In this document: positions 35,702 through 44,885 of the stretch, piece after piece
How the letters are laid out: each line of letters starts with the position of its first letter
Position numbering within the stretch: the first letter of the stretch is position 1
Source of the DNA: Acidobacteriota bacterium
GTDB taxonomy: Bacteria > Acidobacteriota > Thermoanaerobaculia > Gp7-AA8
NCBI GenBank assembly: GCA_003223645.1
Contig: QHVT01000010.1
Coordinates: 124,001-188,000 of the forward strand
Direction of reading: 5' to 3'
DNA: 64,000 nt
Translations under genes and position numbers: made by a program
Notes under the pieces: generated by a model
Database searches by the model: none
What the model was told of the DNA's origin: nothing
What the model saw: only the letters and a program-made list of their open reading frames with translations

Positions 35702-38314
35702 GTGAAACGCGCCTTTTTCGCTTCGCTCCTCCTCCTCTTCTTCGCCGTCACCCTCGCCGCGCAAACAGTCCGCCTCGGCAATGACGTCGTTCCGCTCGCG
35801 CAGAGCATCGTGCTCGATGCCGATCCGCGCAAAGACGACTACAGCGGTTCGACGACCGTCGACGTGCAGGTGAAGAAGCCGGTGACGTCGTTTCTCATTC
35901 ATGCGGTCGATCTGACGGCGAACACGATCACGCTCGACGACATCGCGCTGGCGCAGGCGAAGGGACAGGATGGAACGTTGCAGCTCACCGCGCCCGCGCC
36001 GCTCACCGCCGGCAAGCACGTTCTGAAAATCGCGTTCACGAACAAGTTCAACCGCCAGTCGGTCGGCCTCTACAAAGTCATCTCGAAAGGCGAGCCGTAT
36101 CTCTTCACGCAGCTCGAAGCGATCGACGCGCGGCGCGCGTTTCCGTGCTGGGACGAGCCGGGATTCAAGATTCCTTACCGCCTTACCGTCACGATTCCCG
36201 ACTTCGATGACGCGGTGTCGAACACGCCGATCGCGTCGGAGTTGAAAGCGAACGGCACGAAGACGCTTCGCTTCGCGCAAACGAAGCCGCTGCCGTCGTA
36301 TCTCATCGCGCTCGCCGTCGGACAGTTCGACTTCACGCCGATCAACGGCATGAGCGTTCCGGGCCGTGTCGTCGCACCGAAGGGACAAGGCAGGCTGGCC
36401 GCGTACACGGCGCAGATCACGCCGCCGATCGTCGCGGCCCTCGAGAAGTACTTCAACGGAAAGTATCCGTTCGAGAAACTCGATCTCATCGCCGTTCCCG
36501 AATTCTGGGCCGGCGCGATGGAGAATCCCGGCGCGATCACGTATCGCGACACGGTCCTGCTCCTCGACTCCGCCACCGCGACGCCGACGCAGAAGCAAAC
36601 CGACGCCAAGATCACGGCGCACGAGCTCTCGCACATGTGGTTCGGCGATCTCGTGACGATGGAGTGGTGGGACGACTTCTGGCTCAACGAGTCGTTCGCC
36701 GACTGGATGGGCGACAAGATCACCGACGTGGCGTTCCCCGAATTCGAGACCGGCATCTCGGAGCTCGACACGATCGGGGCGATCATGAACCTCGACGCGC
36801 GTCCCGCGACCGCGCCGATTCGCAAGCGCAACGCGACTCCGGCCGACGCGATCGCGAACGTCGGCATCGCCTACAACAAAGGCAAAGCCGTGCTGTCGAT
36901 GTTCGAGAATTGGGTCGGCCGCGAGAAGTTCCGGCAGGGCGTGCTCGATTACCTCGAGGCCAACGCGTGGGGCAACGGCAACGAGTCCGAATTCTTCGCC
37001 GCCGTCAGCAAACACGCGCCGAAAGGCTTCGCGCCGGCGATGGAGAGTTTTCTCAATCAGCCCGGCATTCCGCTCGTGACGGTGGAGCTCACCGGCCCGA
37101 ACGAGATTCGTCTCTCGCAATCGCGCTTCTCGACCTCGGAGGCAACGCCGGAGACGTGGCAGATTCCGGTATCGATCCGCTACCCCGGCGGCACGACATC
37201 GGTCCTCCTCGACGCGCCATCGAAGACCATCAAGCTCGACTCCGGTGTAGGACAGGCTTTCCAGCCTGTCCCCCGGGCGCAGGTTGGAAAACCTGCTCCA
37301 CACCAAGTCCCGAAACTCACTTGGGTGTTCCCGCAGGCGAACGCCTTCGGCTACTACCGCTGGAAGATGCCGCTGGACGCGATGTCGAAGCTCGCCGAGG
37401 AGAGCGCGAGCGTGCTGACGCCGGCGGAGCGGCTCGCGTTCGCGGGCAATCTCACTGCGCTGTTCCGCAACGGCACGATTCACGGCGACGCGTTCCTCGG
37501 TCTCTTCGCGCATCTCACCAACGATCCCGATCCGAACGTCCTCTCCGCGCTCCTCGGCGATCTCGATCTGATCCACAACGCGTTCGAGAGCGACGCCACG
37601 CATCCGCTGCTCAGCGCGTACGTGCGCAAAACCTTCGGTCCCGCGCTCGATCGCGTCGGCTTCGAGCCGAAGGCGGGAGAGCCGCAGACAGTGACGATCG
37701 TCCGTCCGCAACTCATCCGCACGCTCGCGCTCTACGGCGACGACGAACGCGTCTGGTCCTTCGTACGCGAGCGCCTGCCGAAGTTTCTCGCCGATCCGTC
37801 CTCCGTCCATCCGACACTCGCCAGCACCGTGATTACCCTCGGCGCAGTCCACGGCGACGAAGCGCTCTTCAACGAATACAAGCGGAGGTTCGAAGCAGCC
37901 GTCAATCCCGGCGAGCGCACGCGCTACGTCACCGCACTCGGACGCTTCACCGACCCGCAGCTGCGCAGCCGCGCGCTCGAATACGGACTCACCGAGGCCG
38001 TCCGCGCGAACGAGCTCGCCGCGCTATGGGGCACGACCAGCCTCGCCACGTCGAAGGAGCGCGACGAATTCTTCGACTGGGTCCTCGCCCACTTCGACGC
38101 CATCACCAAACGCCTCCCGCCCGCCTTCGCCGGCAGCCTCGCGAGCGCCGCCAACGGCTGCGAGCCCGAGCGCGTCGCCAAAATGCGCCAGTTCTTCGCC
38201 AGCCGGAACCTCGAAGGCACCGGCCGCGCGCTCACGAGAGTCACCGAGCAGGTGAACGAATGCGCGGCGCTGCGCGCGCGGGAGATGGATGCGGTGGCGC
38301 GGGCGCTGCGATGA
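35702..38314 (+). CDS. M1 family zinc aminopeptidase
   Basis: Exported 870-residue gluzincin aminopeptidase. A signal peptide ([20 protein letters not shown]) precedes the N-terminal beta domain. The exopeptidase motif is GAMENPG, the zinc site is H307-E-L-S-H311 with E330 in [10 protein letters not shown], and the catalytic tyrosine is probably in [13 protein letters not shown]. The C-terminal ERAP1-like helical domain is complete. The start is GTG at 35702. At residues about 515-534 the frame passes through a palindromic element (37245-37303) that encodes [19 protein letters not shown], placed between the beta-sandwich linker and the helical domain. M1 enzymes trim peptide N-termini. One class III lanthipeptide leader peptidase is of this type, but this copy may simply be a general peptidase. 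Confidence 0.94.
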   Translation: MKRAFFASLLLLFFAVTLAAQTVRLGNDVVPLAQSIVLDADPRKDDYSGSTTVDVQVKKPVTSFLIHAVDLTANTITLDDIALAQAKGQDGTLQLTAPAPLTAGKHVLKIAFTNKFNRQSVGLYKVISKGEPYLFTQLEAIDARRAFPCWDEPGFKIPYRLTVTIPDFDDAVSNTPIASELKANGTKTLRFAQTKPLPSYLIALAVGQFDFTPINGMSVPGRVVAPKGQGRLAAYTAQITPPIVAALEKYFNGKYPFEKLDLIAVPEFWAGAMENPGAITYRDTVLLLDSATATPTQKQTDAKITAHELSHMWFGDLVTMEWWDDFWLNESFADWMGDKITDVAFPEFETGISELDTIGAIMNLDARPATAPIRKRNATPADAIANVGIAYNKGKAVLSMFENWVGREKFRQGVLDYLEANAWGNGNESEFFAAVSKHAPKGFAPAMESFLNQPGIPLVTVELTGPNEIRLSQSRFSTSEATPETWQIPVSIRYPGGTTSVLLDAPSKTIKLDSGVGQAFQPVPRAQVGKPAPHQVPKLTWVFPQANAFGYYRWKMPLDAMSKLAEESASVLTPAERLAFAGNLTALFRNGTIHGDAFLGLFAHLTNDPDPNVLSALLGDLDLIHNAFESDATHPLLSAYVRKTFGPALDRVGFEPKAGEPQTVTIVRPQLIRTLALYGDDERVWSFVRERLPKFLADPSSVHPTLASTVITLGAVHGDEALFNEYKRRFEAAVNPGERTRYVTALGRFTDPQLRSRALEYGLTEAVRANELAALWGTTSLATSKERDEFFDWVLAHFDAITKRLPPAFAGSLASAANGCEPERVAKMRQFFASRNLEGTGRALTRVTEQVNECAALRAREMDAVARALR
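37245..37303. repeat. Palindromic element inside the M1 aminopeptidase gene
   Basis: The left arm GTGTAGGACAGGCTTTCCAG pairs with the right arm that ends AACCTGCTCCACAC, around CCCCCGGGCG. It stays in frame. The intergenic relative at 61165-61265 has the same plan (GTGTAG...TTTTCCAACC...GGCTGGAAAGCC...CCACAC). Confidence 0.9.
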
Positions 38315-38330
38315 GGTCTTCTCAGTTTAT

Positions 38331-38465
38331 CCCGCGCGCAGACGCGGGATCTCCGGTGATACCGCGACGCAGTTGCCGATGACACTCCATGGGCAACACC
38401 CTGCCGGTGCAACCCGAGATCCCGCGCCTTACTATGAGCCCCTGCGCCTATGAGCCCCTGAGCCC
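38331..38465. repeat. Repeat-rich gap: CGCGGGATCTCC palindrome plus single GAGCCCCTG arm
   Basis: GACGCGGGATCTCCGGTG (from about 38341) is mirrored by the reverse-complement words near AACCCGAGATCCCGCG (to 38427). It is followed by one arm of the CATAGGCTC family, ACTATGAGCCCCTGCGCC (38431-38465), without a partner. No gene is visible in the ~195-base gap before the CADD-like gene. Confidence 0.65.
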
Positions 38466-38510
38466 AGTACGCTACACTCCGCGCGCACACAAAAACGCTC
38501 GGAGGTACCG

Positions 38511-39164
38511 ATGGATCCCGTTCAAGTCCTCGACGCGCGCATCGCGTCCAAGCATCTCCTCAATCACACCTTCTATCAACGCTGGACGGCCGGCACGCTG
38601 ACACGCGAAGAGCTGCGCGACTATGCGGCGCAGTACTTTCACTACGCGATGGCGTTCCCGACGTTCATCAGCGCGATGCACGCGCACACCGACGACATCG
38701 CGACGCGCCAGTTGCTCCTCGAGAATCTCATCGAAGAAGAGCGCGGCAGCGAGAATCACCCCGAGCTCTGGCTCCGCTTCTGCGAGTCCCTCGGCCTCAC
38801 GCGCGATGACGTCCGGCGCGGCAGCGCGAACGACGCCACGCGCCATCTCATCGGCACCATGAAATCGCTCGCGCGCGAAGGCGCGCTGCACGAAGGCCTC
38901 GCCGCGTTGTACGCGTACGAGTCGCAGATCCCCGACGTCGCGAAGGCGAAGATCGAAGGACTCGCGAAGTGGTACGGCATTCAGAAAGATCGCGACATCG
39001 CGTTCTTCGCCGTCCACATGGACGCCGACGTCGCGCACTCGCAGACGTCGCGCGAGATCCTGCGCGACCTCTGCGACGACGAGTCGAAGACGAACGCGGC
39101 GGACAGCGCAGCGTCACGCACGCTCGACGCGCTGTACGGCTTCCTCGACAGCGTCACCGCTTAA
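38511..39164 (+). CDS. CADD/PqqC-like haem-oxygenase-fold protein (putative folate metabolism)
   Basis: 217-residue all-helical protein of the TenA/PqqC fold, closest in feel to the CADD group, whose chlamydial member makes p-aminobenzoate for folate. Family text includes LLNHTFYQRWTAGTLTREEL, the metal-binding ENLIEEERGSENHPELW and ALYAYESQIPDVAKAKIEGL, with the late histidine in FFAVHMDADVAHSQ. The ATG at 38511 follows GGAGGT at ideal spacing. It stands alone between two repeats. No pabA, pabB or pabC is in the window, which would be consistent with, but does not prove, an alternative pABA route. Confidence 0.82.
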   Translation: MDPVQVLDARIASKHLLNHTFYQRWTAGTLTREELRDYAAQYFHYAMAFPTFISAMHAHTDDIATRQLLLENLIEEERGSENHPELWLRFCESLGLTRDDVRRGSANDATRHLIGTMKSLAREGALHEGLAALYAYESQIPDVAKAKIEGLAKWYGIQKDRDIAFFAVHMDADVAHSQTSREILRDLCDDESKTNAADSAASRTLDALYGFLDSVTA

Positions 39165-39255
39165 GCAGGCGCAAAGGCTCAAAGGCCGCTCGCCCGGCGT
39201 GGCTGCGCGGCGGCCTCCTCTGAGCCCTTGAGCCTCTGCGCCTTTGAGCCTCTCT
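39165..39255. repeat. Inverted array of GGCTCAAAGG words, overlapping the acyltransferase 3' end
   Basis: The left arm GCAGGCGCAAAGGCTCAAAG is mirrored by the right arm CCTTGAGCCTCTGCGCCTTT around GGCGTGGCTGCGCGGC. It sits between two convergent genes. The acyltransferase reading frame continues through most of it before reaching its stop at 39179, so the last ~23 residues of that protein are repeat-encoded. Confidence 0.8.
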
Positions 39256-40672
39256 CCGGCCAGCCGCGGCGCTTCACATCCTCGAACGACACGAGCGCGT
39301 TCGCGTAGTAATCGCGGAGCAGCTTCTCCTCCGGATTCCATTCCCACGCGTCCTCGATGGTGCCGATACCACCCTGATCGAAGAGATCGTCGTGCCACTG
39401 ATCGACCGGCACGATCAGCTTCCGCAGCGTGAGCACGAAGTGCGCGGCGCGCCAGATTTCCTTCGGCGTCTTCTCGCGCAGCAGCCACGGCCGGGCCCTC
39501 CACTCTTCGCGCAACTGCGCGATCCCCGCGAAGATCTGCTCCTCCGTCATCACGCCGTTGCGCGCAAACAGCGTCGCGACGAGCGACACCGGCGTGACCG
39601 GAAACGCGTTCGAGATCTCCGTCATCACGAGCTCCGCGAGCTGTTGAATCGCGGCCTTGCGCTCTTCGAACATCGGCGCGAGCGCGTCGGGGTGAGCGCG
39701 GATGAAATCGTCGACGAGCACCGGCTCGCCGAACGTCACGATCGCGTAGCCGTAGCGCGAGAAGCGGCTGAAGAGTCCGCGGATCGAGCTCTTGAAGAGA
39801 TAGCTGAACGTCGTCCGCAGCTTCTCCCCTTTCGTGCGCCGCTCTTCGCGTCCGATCAGCTCCTCGGTGAGATTGCGGTCTTCGAGCACGCGGTCGTAAT
39901 TCACGACCGTCGGGATGAGATACAGCGGCGCGGTGAACGTCGGATCGCTCTTCGCCATTACGAGATAATCGAGCATCCCCAGCTTCGGCTTCTGAAATGC
40001 GCCGTCGCGCGTCAGCCCGCCCTCGATGAACACGCCCTGCGTCACGCCGTGCTTGGTGATCGTCTGCACGAACTTCGAGAGGATCGCGTGATACAGCGGC
40101 TCGCGATAACGGCGCCGCACGAAATATCCGCCGAACCATTTGAAGACGTGATTCAGCGGCCACACGCGCGCCCACTCGCCGATCGCGTACGACAGCGAGA
40201 TGAACTTGAACAGCATGTGCGCGACCAGCACGTAGTCCGCGTTCGAGCGGTGATTGATGATGAACACCACCGACGCGTCTCTCTGCAGATGCTCCGTGAA
40301 ATCGCGGATCGGCCGCCGCTCGACCACGACGCGGTAGAGAAAATTCATGATCGCGCGCGCGAGCGGCGCGCCGATGCGGTAGTACGCCAGCAGATTGAAC
40401 TTCGGCACGATCTCGCGCAGATACTTCCCCGCCTGCTCCCGCGCCTCATCGATCGAGACGTGATGCTCCTTCGCGTACCCCTGCACCGTCTGCACAACCT
40501 CGGCGCTCCCAAACACCTCCAACTCGATCGCCGCGTACCGGCTCTTCAACTTGAAGCGATTGATGCGAATCCGCCGCGCGCGCTGGAATCGACGGGCATG
40601 CTTCTTCGCGTACACGAACACCGGAATGGCGAGCGCGACCAAAACGGCGGCGAGGATGAGGAGAGCAGTCAT
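39179..40672 (-). CDS. PlsB-like glycerol-3-phosphate/1-acyl acyltransferase
   Basis: 497-residue membrane-associated acyltransferase. After an N-terminal transmembrane helix (TALLILAAVLVALAIPVFVY) the PlsC-type domain has block I, IINHRSNADYVLV (H-x4-D), block II GGYFVRRRYREPLY, block III GVFIEGGLTRDGAFQKPKLG and block IV near APLYLIPTVVNYD. This layout resembles PlsB-type glycerol-3-phosphate acyltransferases more than short PlsC. The start at 40672 opens on the helix; a longer reading from 40780 enters a repeat. The C-terminal ~23 residues (ERGSKAQRLKGSEEAAAQPR region) come from the inverted repeat and have probably replaced the original tail. Confidence 0.88.
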   Translation of the reverse strand: MTALLILAAVLVALAIPVFVYAKKHARRFQRARRIRINRFKLKSRYAAIELEVFGSAEVVQTVQGYAKEHHVSIDEAREQAGKYLREIVPKFNLLAYYRIGAPLARAIMNFLYRVVVERRPIRDFTEHLQRDASVVFIINHRSNADYVLVAHMLFKFISLSYAIGEWARVWPLNHVFKWFGGYFVRRRYREPLYHAILSKFVQTITKHGVTQGVFIEGGLTRDGAFQKPKLGMLDYLVMAKSDPTFTAPLYLIPTVVNYDRVLEDRNLTEELIGREERRTKGEKLRTTFSYLFKSSIRGLFSRFSRYGYAIVTFGEPVLVDDFIRAHPDALAPMFEERKAAIQQLAELVMTEISNAFPVTPVSLVATLFARNGVMTEEQIFAGIAQLREEWRARPWLLREKTPKEIWRAAHFVLTLRKLIVPVDQWHDDLFDQGGIGTIEDAWEWNPEEKLLRDYYANALVSFEDVKRRGWPERGSKAQRLKGSEEAAAQPRRASGL

Positions 40673-40695
40673 GCCGAGGTCGCGATAGTGTAATG

Positions 40696-40757
40696 GAGTG
40701 GTGCGCGCTTCCAGCGCGCCTTTGGGTGGGGAGGCGCGCCGGAGACGCGCACCACTC
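40696..40757. repeat. GAGTGGTGCGCGC-family inverted repeat, intergenic copy
   Basis: It runs from GAGTGGTGCGCGCTTCCAGC to CGCGCCGGAGACGCGCACCA plus CTC. The two other copies of this family in the window are inside the glycerol kinase coding sequence (53608-53676 and 54166-54225). It occupies the divergent gap between the acyltransferase and the 223-aa gene. Confidence 0.9.
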
Positions 40758-40791
40758 CACGGGGCATCGCGTTTGAACATACCTGACTGCG

Positions 40792-41463
40792 ATGGGCGAG
40801 GCTCTACGCGCCGAACGACCGCAGACCCTGGAACAGGGCGACCTCACGTTCCTCTACCGTCCCCGTGTCGAAGCCCAGCACCCCGAAGACCTCGGCGACG
40901 TCCAAAGAATCCTGCTCCTCCTCTCCCCCGACCGCGCCGTCCATCAAAGACTGATCGTGATCGGCCGCAAACGCGTCGCAAGATCCAAGCGGCGCGAACG
41001 ATTCTGGGGCTACGTCGACCTCGTGCTTGCCCCCTACGACATGCAAGCCGCCCTCGACGCGCAAGTCTACGGAACCAAAACCCGCGGCCTCCGCCACCTC
41101 CCCGCCGCCCGCCCCTTCGCCCACGGCACCTACGACATCACGACCCACGGCCCCCACTCCCACCTCCGCTGGACCGTCGACCACATCGAGCCCCACGACC
41201 CCGTCGTCACGGATTTGTCGATCGAACGCGCAGCGGACTACATCGTCACCATCGCGAATCCCGACCCGATCGCATGGGGACTCATCGAGACTCCCGATTT
41301 GCAATCGGAATTATTCGACGAGCTCGAGTTGCACGTGACGATTCCCACGCCTTTTCCGCCCAACTTGCAATCGCGATTCGGCGATCGGCGCTTCATGCAG
41401 TTGGACTCGATCGAGTGGCTGGAGCATCCGGGGGCGGAGGTTGTGTTTGTGGGGGTGGGGTGA
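40792..41463 (+). CDS. conserved hypothetical protein, 223 aa
   Basis: Cytoplasmic protein without signal peptide or membrane segment. It has a motif order I associate with an unnamed family of bacterial proteins: GDLTFLYRPRVEAQ near the start, DVQRILLLLSP, LIVIGRKRVAR, ERFWGYVDLV, ARPFAHGTYDI, then HSHLRWTVDHI and a C-terminal IANPDP. No catalytic motif is obvious, and the HSHL/GRK stretches could bind a phosphorylated ligand. The G+C-rich codon use matches the neighbours. A single gene flanked by a repeat upstream and a gene-free stretch downstream. The function is unknown. Confidence 0.75.
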   Translation: MGEALRAERPQTLEQGDLTFLYRPRVEAQHPEDLGDVQRILLLLSPDRAVHQRLIVIGRKRVARSKRRERFWGYVDLVLAPYDMQAALDAQVYGTKTRGLRHLPAARPFAHGTYDITTHGPHSHLRWTVDHIEPHDPVVTDLSIERAADYIVTIANPDPIAWGLIETPDLQSELFDELELHVTIPTPFPPNLQSRFGDRRFMQLDSIEWLEHPGAEVVFVGVG

Positions 41464-41823
41464 GCGACATGCGCCTGGAACGCCGGCGTTCCAATCACAC
41501 TTCTTTCCGCGAGTAATCGATCGTCACACTGAAGTGCCGCAGGATGTCACCTCGGGGCGCGGTTCCAGGCGAGCGCGGATAGCGATCTCGAGGCTGCGCA
41601 GCGGGTGGAAGGCATCGTGAAAGCGGGATTGGATGGCAGGAAACGCGGACGTCACCGCCTGTGATTTCACGCGAACCTCACGCTGCCACCCTTTACAACC
41701 AGCCACCTCGGTATTATTATGGATCTACTGATTGGATGATCCGCTAATCCAAGCAAGCACAGTCGACTGACGGAGTACCGCGCGGATATATGTGTGTGTG
41801 CGGAAAACCTGAAGGAGAGTGTC
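41464..41823. other. Gene-free stretch upstream of the Ig-like secreted protein
   Basis: I see no credible coding sequence here. A 16-bp perfect palindrome (GGAACGCCGGCGTTCC, about 41477-41492) lies near the start. The last 110 bases are markedly AT-richer than the window (GGTATTATTATGGATC near 41710, then ATATATGTGTGTGTG), which would suit a promoter and leader for the gene at 41824. The AAGGAG before that gene is at 41812-41817. Confidence 0.5.
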
Positions 41824-42153
41824 ATGAGGAAGATTCTTGTTCTCTCGATCATCTCGCTGTTCATCGCCGGCATCGCCTCCGCTGTTTGTTTCCTCGATTT
41901 CATTTCTGAATCGCTTCCCGACGGCACCGTGAATCAGGCCTACAGCTTCCAGATCCAGGCCTGTTGCGGCACGACTCCCTACACCTACTCGATCTACTCC
42001 GGGTCCCTCCCCGCAGGCCTGTCTCTCAGTAGCGGCGGACTGATCTCCGGGACGCCGACCAGCGTCGGCTACACGACGGTGTTCATCCGCCTGACGGACA
42101 GTGCCAGCCCCGCCTGCACGCTCGTTCGCGCGTACGAGTTGCACGTGTACTGA
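41824..42153 (+). CDS. small secreted protein with a putative Ig (He_PIG) domain
   Basis: 109-residue exported protein. A signal peptide ([19 protein letters not shown]) is followed by one bacterial Ig-like domain of the He_PIG type, recognisable from [41 protein letters not shown] and a final strand YELHVY. Four cysteines (C21, C46, C47, C104 approximately) could form disulphides. The start is set at 41824, where ATG follows AAGGAG. Such domains normally occur in long adhesin-like proteins; a stand-alone copy is unusual. It is followed by the gene-free repeat block. Confidence 0.78.
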   Translation: MRKILVLSIISLFIAGIASAVCFLDFISESLPDGTVNQAYSFQIQACCGTTPYTYSIYSGSLPAGLSLSSGGLISGTPTSVGYTTVFIRLTDSASPACTLVRAYELHVY

Positions 42154-43509
42154 TTTCGAAGTCCGGTTCTCGTTTCCCGTTGCGTGGCGTCCACTCCGCC
42201 GCGCAACGGGAAAATTCGGAAATCAAAAAGCAGAAGGCAGAGATGTGAAGCGCCGATCGTCACCCTGAAGTCGCGAAGACGATGAAGGGTTTGAACAGCG
42301 AGCGTCGTAGTTGAGATCCTCGGCCGCCGACCTCTTGCGAGAAACCGGCGGCCGAGAGCGGCCGCCGCTCCACAGGTTCGTGATCGAAGGCTCCCTGGAG
42401 GATTCAAGCAGGCCGCATGTTGCTCGTCTGTGGCGAGCTCTGGCCGCGCACCCAGTTCGTGGTCACGATCCTCGTCGCCGAATGCATCGATCCCGTCGGC
42501 GGAACCAATGCGGCTCTGACACTTCAGACCCGCGTATTCGACGCGACGCCGTGGATCCCTATGCCGCATGTCATCACTCACTTCGCCGCAAGTGACCGTC
42601 ACTTCGCCGCATGTCATCGCCGCTTCGCCGAACCTGACCTCTCACAGCCACGTCCTCAACGCGACGTCATGCATCACTTCGCCGCAAGTCATCGTCACTT
42701 CGCGGGACCTCACCCGGCTCTGACCGCTCAGAGCCGCGCACATCGCTGTACGTCATCGCTCTCCTCTTGTATCCCTCGCGGCTCTGAGACTTCAGAGCCG
42801 TGTCCTCAACGTGACACCGTGGATCACGACGCCGCATGTCATCACTCATTTCGCCGCAAGTGACCGTCACTTCGCCGCAAGTGACCGTCACTTCGCCGAA
42901 CCAATCCGGCTCTGACCGCTCAGAGCCGCGTCCTCAACGCGACGTCATGCATCACTTCGCCGCAAGTCATCGATCCCTTCGCGGGACCTCACCCGGCTCT
43001 GACCGCTCAGAGCCGCGCACATCGCTGTACGTCATCGCTCTCCTCTTGTATCCCTCGCGGCTCTGAGACTTCAGAGCCGTGTCCTCAACGTGACACCGTG
43101 GATCACGACGCCGCATGTCATCACTCACTTCGCCGCAAGTCATCGTCACTTCGCCGAATGTCATCGACGACTTCGCCGAACCAATCCGGCACTGACCGCT
43201 CAGAGCCGCATCCCCAAATACGACGTCATGCATCACTTCGCCGCAAGTCATCGATCTCTTCGCCGGACCTCATCCGCCTCTGGGCCCTCAGAGCCGCGCG
43301 CATCGCTGCACGTCGTCGATCTCCTCCTACATCCCTGGCGTCTCTGACATTTCAGAGCCGCGAGCGTATGCCGATGTCGCAGGCTACTCTTCGTATTTTG
43401 AGATCCTTCGTCGCGCTTTCGCCGACTCAGGATGACGGGATGCGGTCCCGACATTTCTGCTTTCTGCTTTTTGCTTTGGGGCGCAGGAAAGCCTGCGCTA
43501 CACGAAGGA
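42154..43509. repeat. 1.35-kb gene-free block with 278-bp tandem repeats full of hairpins
   Basis: No credible gene. From about 42651 a unit repeats with a period of 278 bases: its GACGTCATG landmark is at 42663, 42941 and, at 281 bases, 43222. The third copy is more diverged and ends near 43370. A degenerate partial copy covers 42520-42650. Each unit has hairpins with stem GGCTCTGA/TCAGAGCC and 4-nt loops (CCGC at 42716-42735, GACT at 42780-42799), plus a micro-repeat ACTTCGCCGCAAGT. Left of the array are a degraded GTGGAGCGGC-family copy (42318-42375) and an AGAAAGC word. Right of it are single arms of two other families (about 43391-43475). Confidence 0.88.
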
Positions 43510-44736
43510 TTACTCGAAGCGCAGGGCTTCGATCGGATCCAGGCGTGCGGCTTTGAATGCGGGGTACCAGCCGAATCCCGTTCCGATCAGGGAGCAGACG
43601 ACGAGTCCGGTGATCGCCCATCCCCACGGGAACACCATCGCGATGTCGAGCCAGATGGCGACGCCGTTGCCTCCGGTCACGCCTAACAGGATGCCGATCA
43701 GTCCTCCGAGCTCGGAGAGCACGATTGCCTCGAGGAGGAATTGGCGGACGATGTCTTTTCGGCGCGCGCCGATGGCTTTGCGGATGCCGATCTCGCGCGT
43801 TCGCTCGGTCACGCTGACGAGCATGATGTTCATGATGCCGATGCCGGCGGCGACGAGGGCGATGACGCTGACGACGAACGCGCCGACGCGAATGGTGCCG
43901 GCGACCTGGGCGAACGCGGAGACGAGCGTGTCGTTGGAGTAGACCTCGAAGTCGTTTTCGCGGCCGAGCTTGAGTCCGCGCGCGGTGCGCATCGCGCCGA
44001 TCGCCTTGTCGAGCGTCGCGTTGTACGTCGCCTGCGACGTCGACTGCGTCGCGACGTTGACGGTGCGGTTCGCGTGGCCGAAGTCGCCGAAGAAGGTCGT
44101 GATCGGGACGAGCACGAGATCGTCCTGGCTCTGTCCGAACGACGACCCTTTCTCCGCGAGCACGCCGACGATCTCGTACGGCATCTCGTTGACCTTGACC
44201 CACTTGCCGATCGGCGTTTCATTCGGAAAGAGTTTTTTCTGAATGCTCGTGCCGACGACGGTGATGCGGCGGTTGAGGTCGACGTCGTCCGCGGCGATGT
44301 TGCGGCCGTAGCCGAGCGTGTACGCGTTCGCGGTGAGGAAGTGCTCGTTGGTGCCGACGATGGTGCGGCCCTGCAGCTTCGTGCGGCCGAAGCTGACCGG
44401 CTTCCCGCCATCGAACACTTTGAAGCAGATGGTGCTGGCCTGCCCTTCCATCAGCCGCGCGTATGCGCGCGCCTGTTCGAGCGTGATGTCGCGACGGTTC
44501 TGAAACTTCTCTTCCGGGTCGCGCGTGTTCATCACCGGATACTTCGCGAACTGGAAGAGATTGCTGCCGAGGAAACTGAGGCCGCCTTCGATCGACGTTT
44601 GGATGACGCTGAGCGCGGTCATCACGCCGATGACGGAGAAGACGCCGATCGTCACGCCGAGGATCGTGAGGACGGAGCGCAGCTTGTTCGTCTTCAACGC
44701 GAGCAGCGCCATCCGGATGGTTTCAGTCGGGCTCAT
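43510..44736 (-). CDS. MacB-like ABC transporter permease (no ATPase domain)
   Basis: 408-residue inner-membrane permease of the FtsX/MacB superfamily. The N-terminal helix region is KTNKLRSVLTILGVTIGVFSVIG. A large periplasmic domain follows, then three C-terminal helices after VSVTERTREIGIRKAIGARR, the coupling motif that contacts the ATPase. It ends with LDPIEALRFE. The start is at 44736 (MSPTETIRMALLAL); the longer reading to 44883 is encoded by a repeat. It is last in an operon with a second permease and a periplasmic adaptor, separated from the former by a 138-bp inverted array. No ATPase gene is adjacent. Confidence 0.93.
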   Translation of the reverse strand: MSPTETIRMALLALKTNKLRSVLTILGVTIGVFSVIGVMTALSVIQTSIEGGLSFLGSNLFQFAKYPVMNTRDPEEKFQNRRDITLEQARAYARLMEGQASTICFKVFDGGKPVSFGRTKLQGRTIVGTNEHFLTANAYTLGYGRNIAADDVDLNRRITVVGTSIQKKLFPNETPIGKWVKVNEMPYEIVGVLAEKGSSFGQSQDDLVLVPITTFFGDFGHANRTVNVATQSTSQATYNATLDKAIGAMRTARGLKLGRENDFEVYSNDTLVSAFAQVAGTIRVGAFVVSVIALVAAGIGIMNIMLVSVTERTREIGIRKAIGARRKDIVRQFLLEAIVLSELGGLIGILLGVTGGNGVAIWLDIAMVFPWGWAITGLVVCSLIGTGFGWYPAFKAARLDPIEALRFE

Positions 44737-44745
44737 GGTTTCCTT

Positions 44746-44883
44746 GGTGCTGAGTGACGGGTGCTGAGTACTGGGTGCCGGGTGCTGAGTGCTGGGTGCC
44801 GGGTGCTGAGTGCTGGGTGCTGCGTAAGAACGTACGCACGCAGCACGCAGCACCCAGCACTCGGCACTCAGCACCCGGCACAT
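44746..44883. repeat. Inverted array of GCTGGGTGCC words within the export operon
   Basis: The left arm is six or seven near-tandem copies of a ~8-bp word (GTGCTGAG/TGCTGGGTGCCG). The right arm is the mirror array (CAGCACCCAGCACTCGGCAC), with GTAAGAACGTACGC at the centre. Siblings lie at 46132-46210 and 63749-63832. The mRNA joining two permease genes would have to contain this hairpin. Confidence 0.9.
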
Positions 44884-44885
44884 TT

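Noticed and set aside
42651-43370. CRISPR array
   Set aside because: The unit is 278 bp with internal hairpins. There are no 24-40 bp direct repeats with unique spacers and no cas genes.
42311-43556. Several 75-150 aa frames in the repeat block
   Set aside because: They repeat the same His/Arg/Ser-rich words, follow the repeat period and lack ribosome-binding sites.
44737-44883. 50-residue extension of the permease gene at 43510
   Set aside because: It is the translation of an inverted repeat array (repeating STQHPAP); the family N-terminus begins at 44736.
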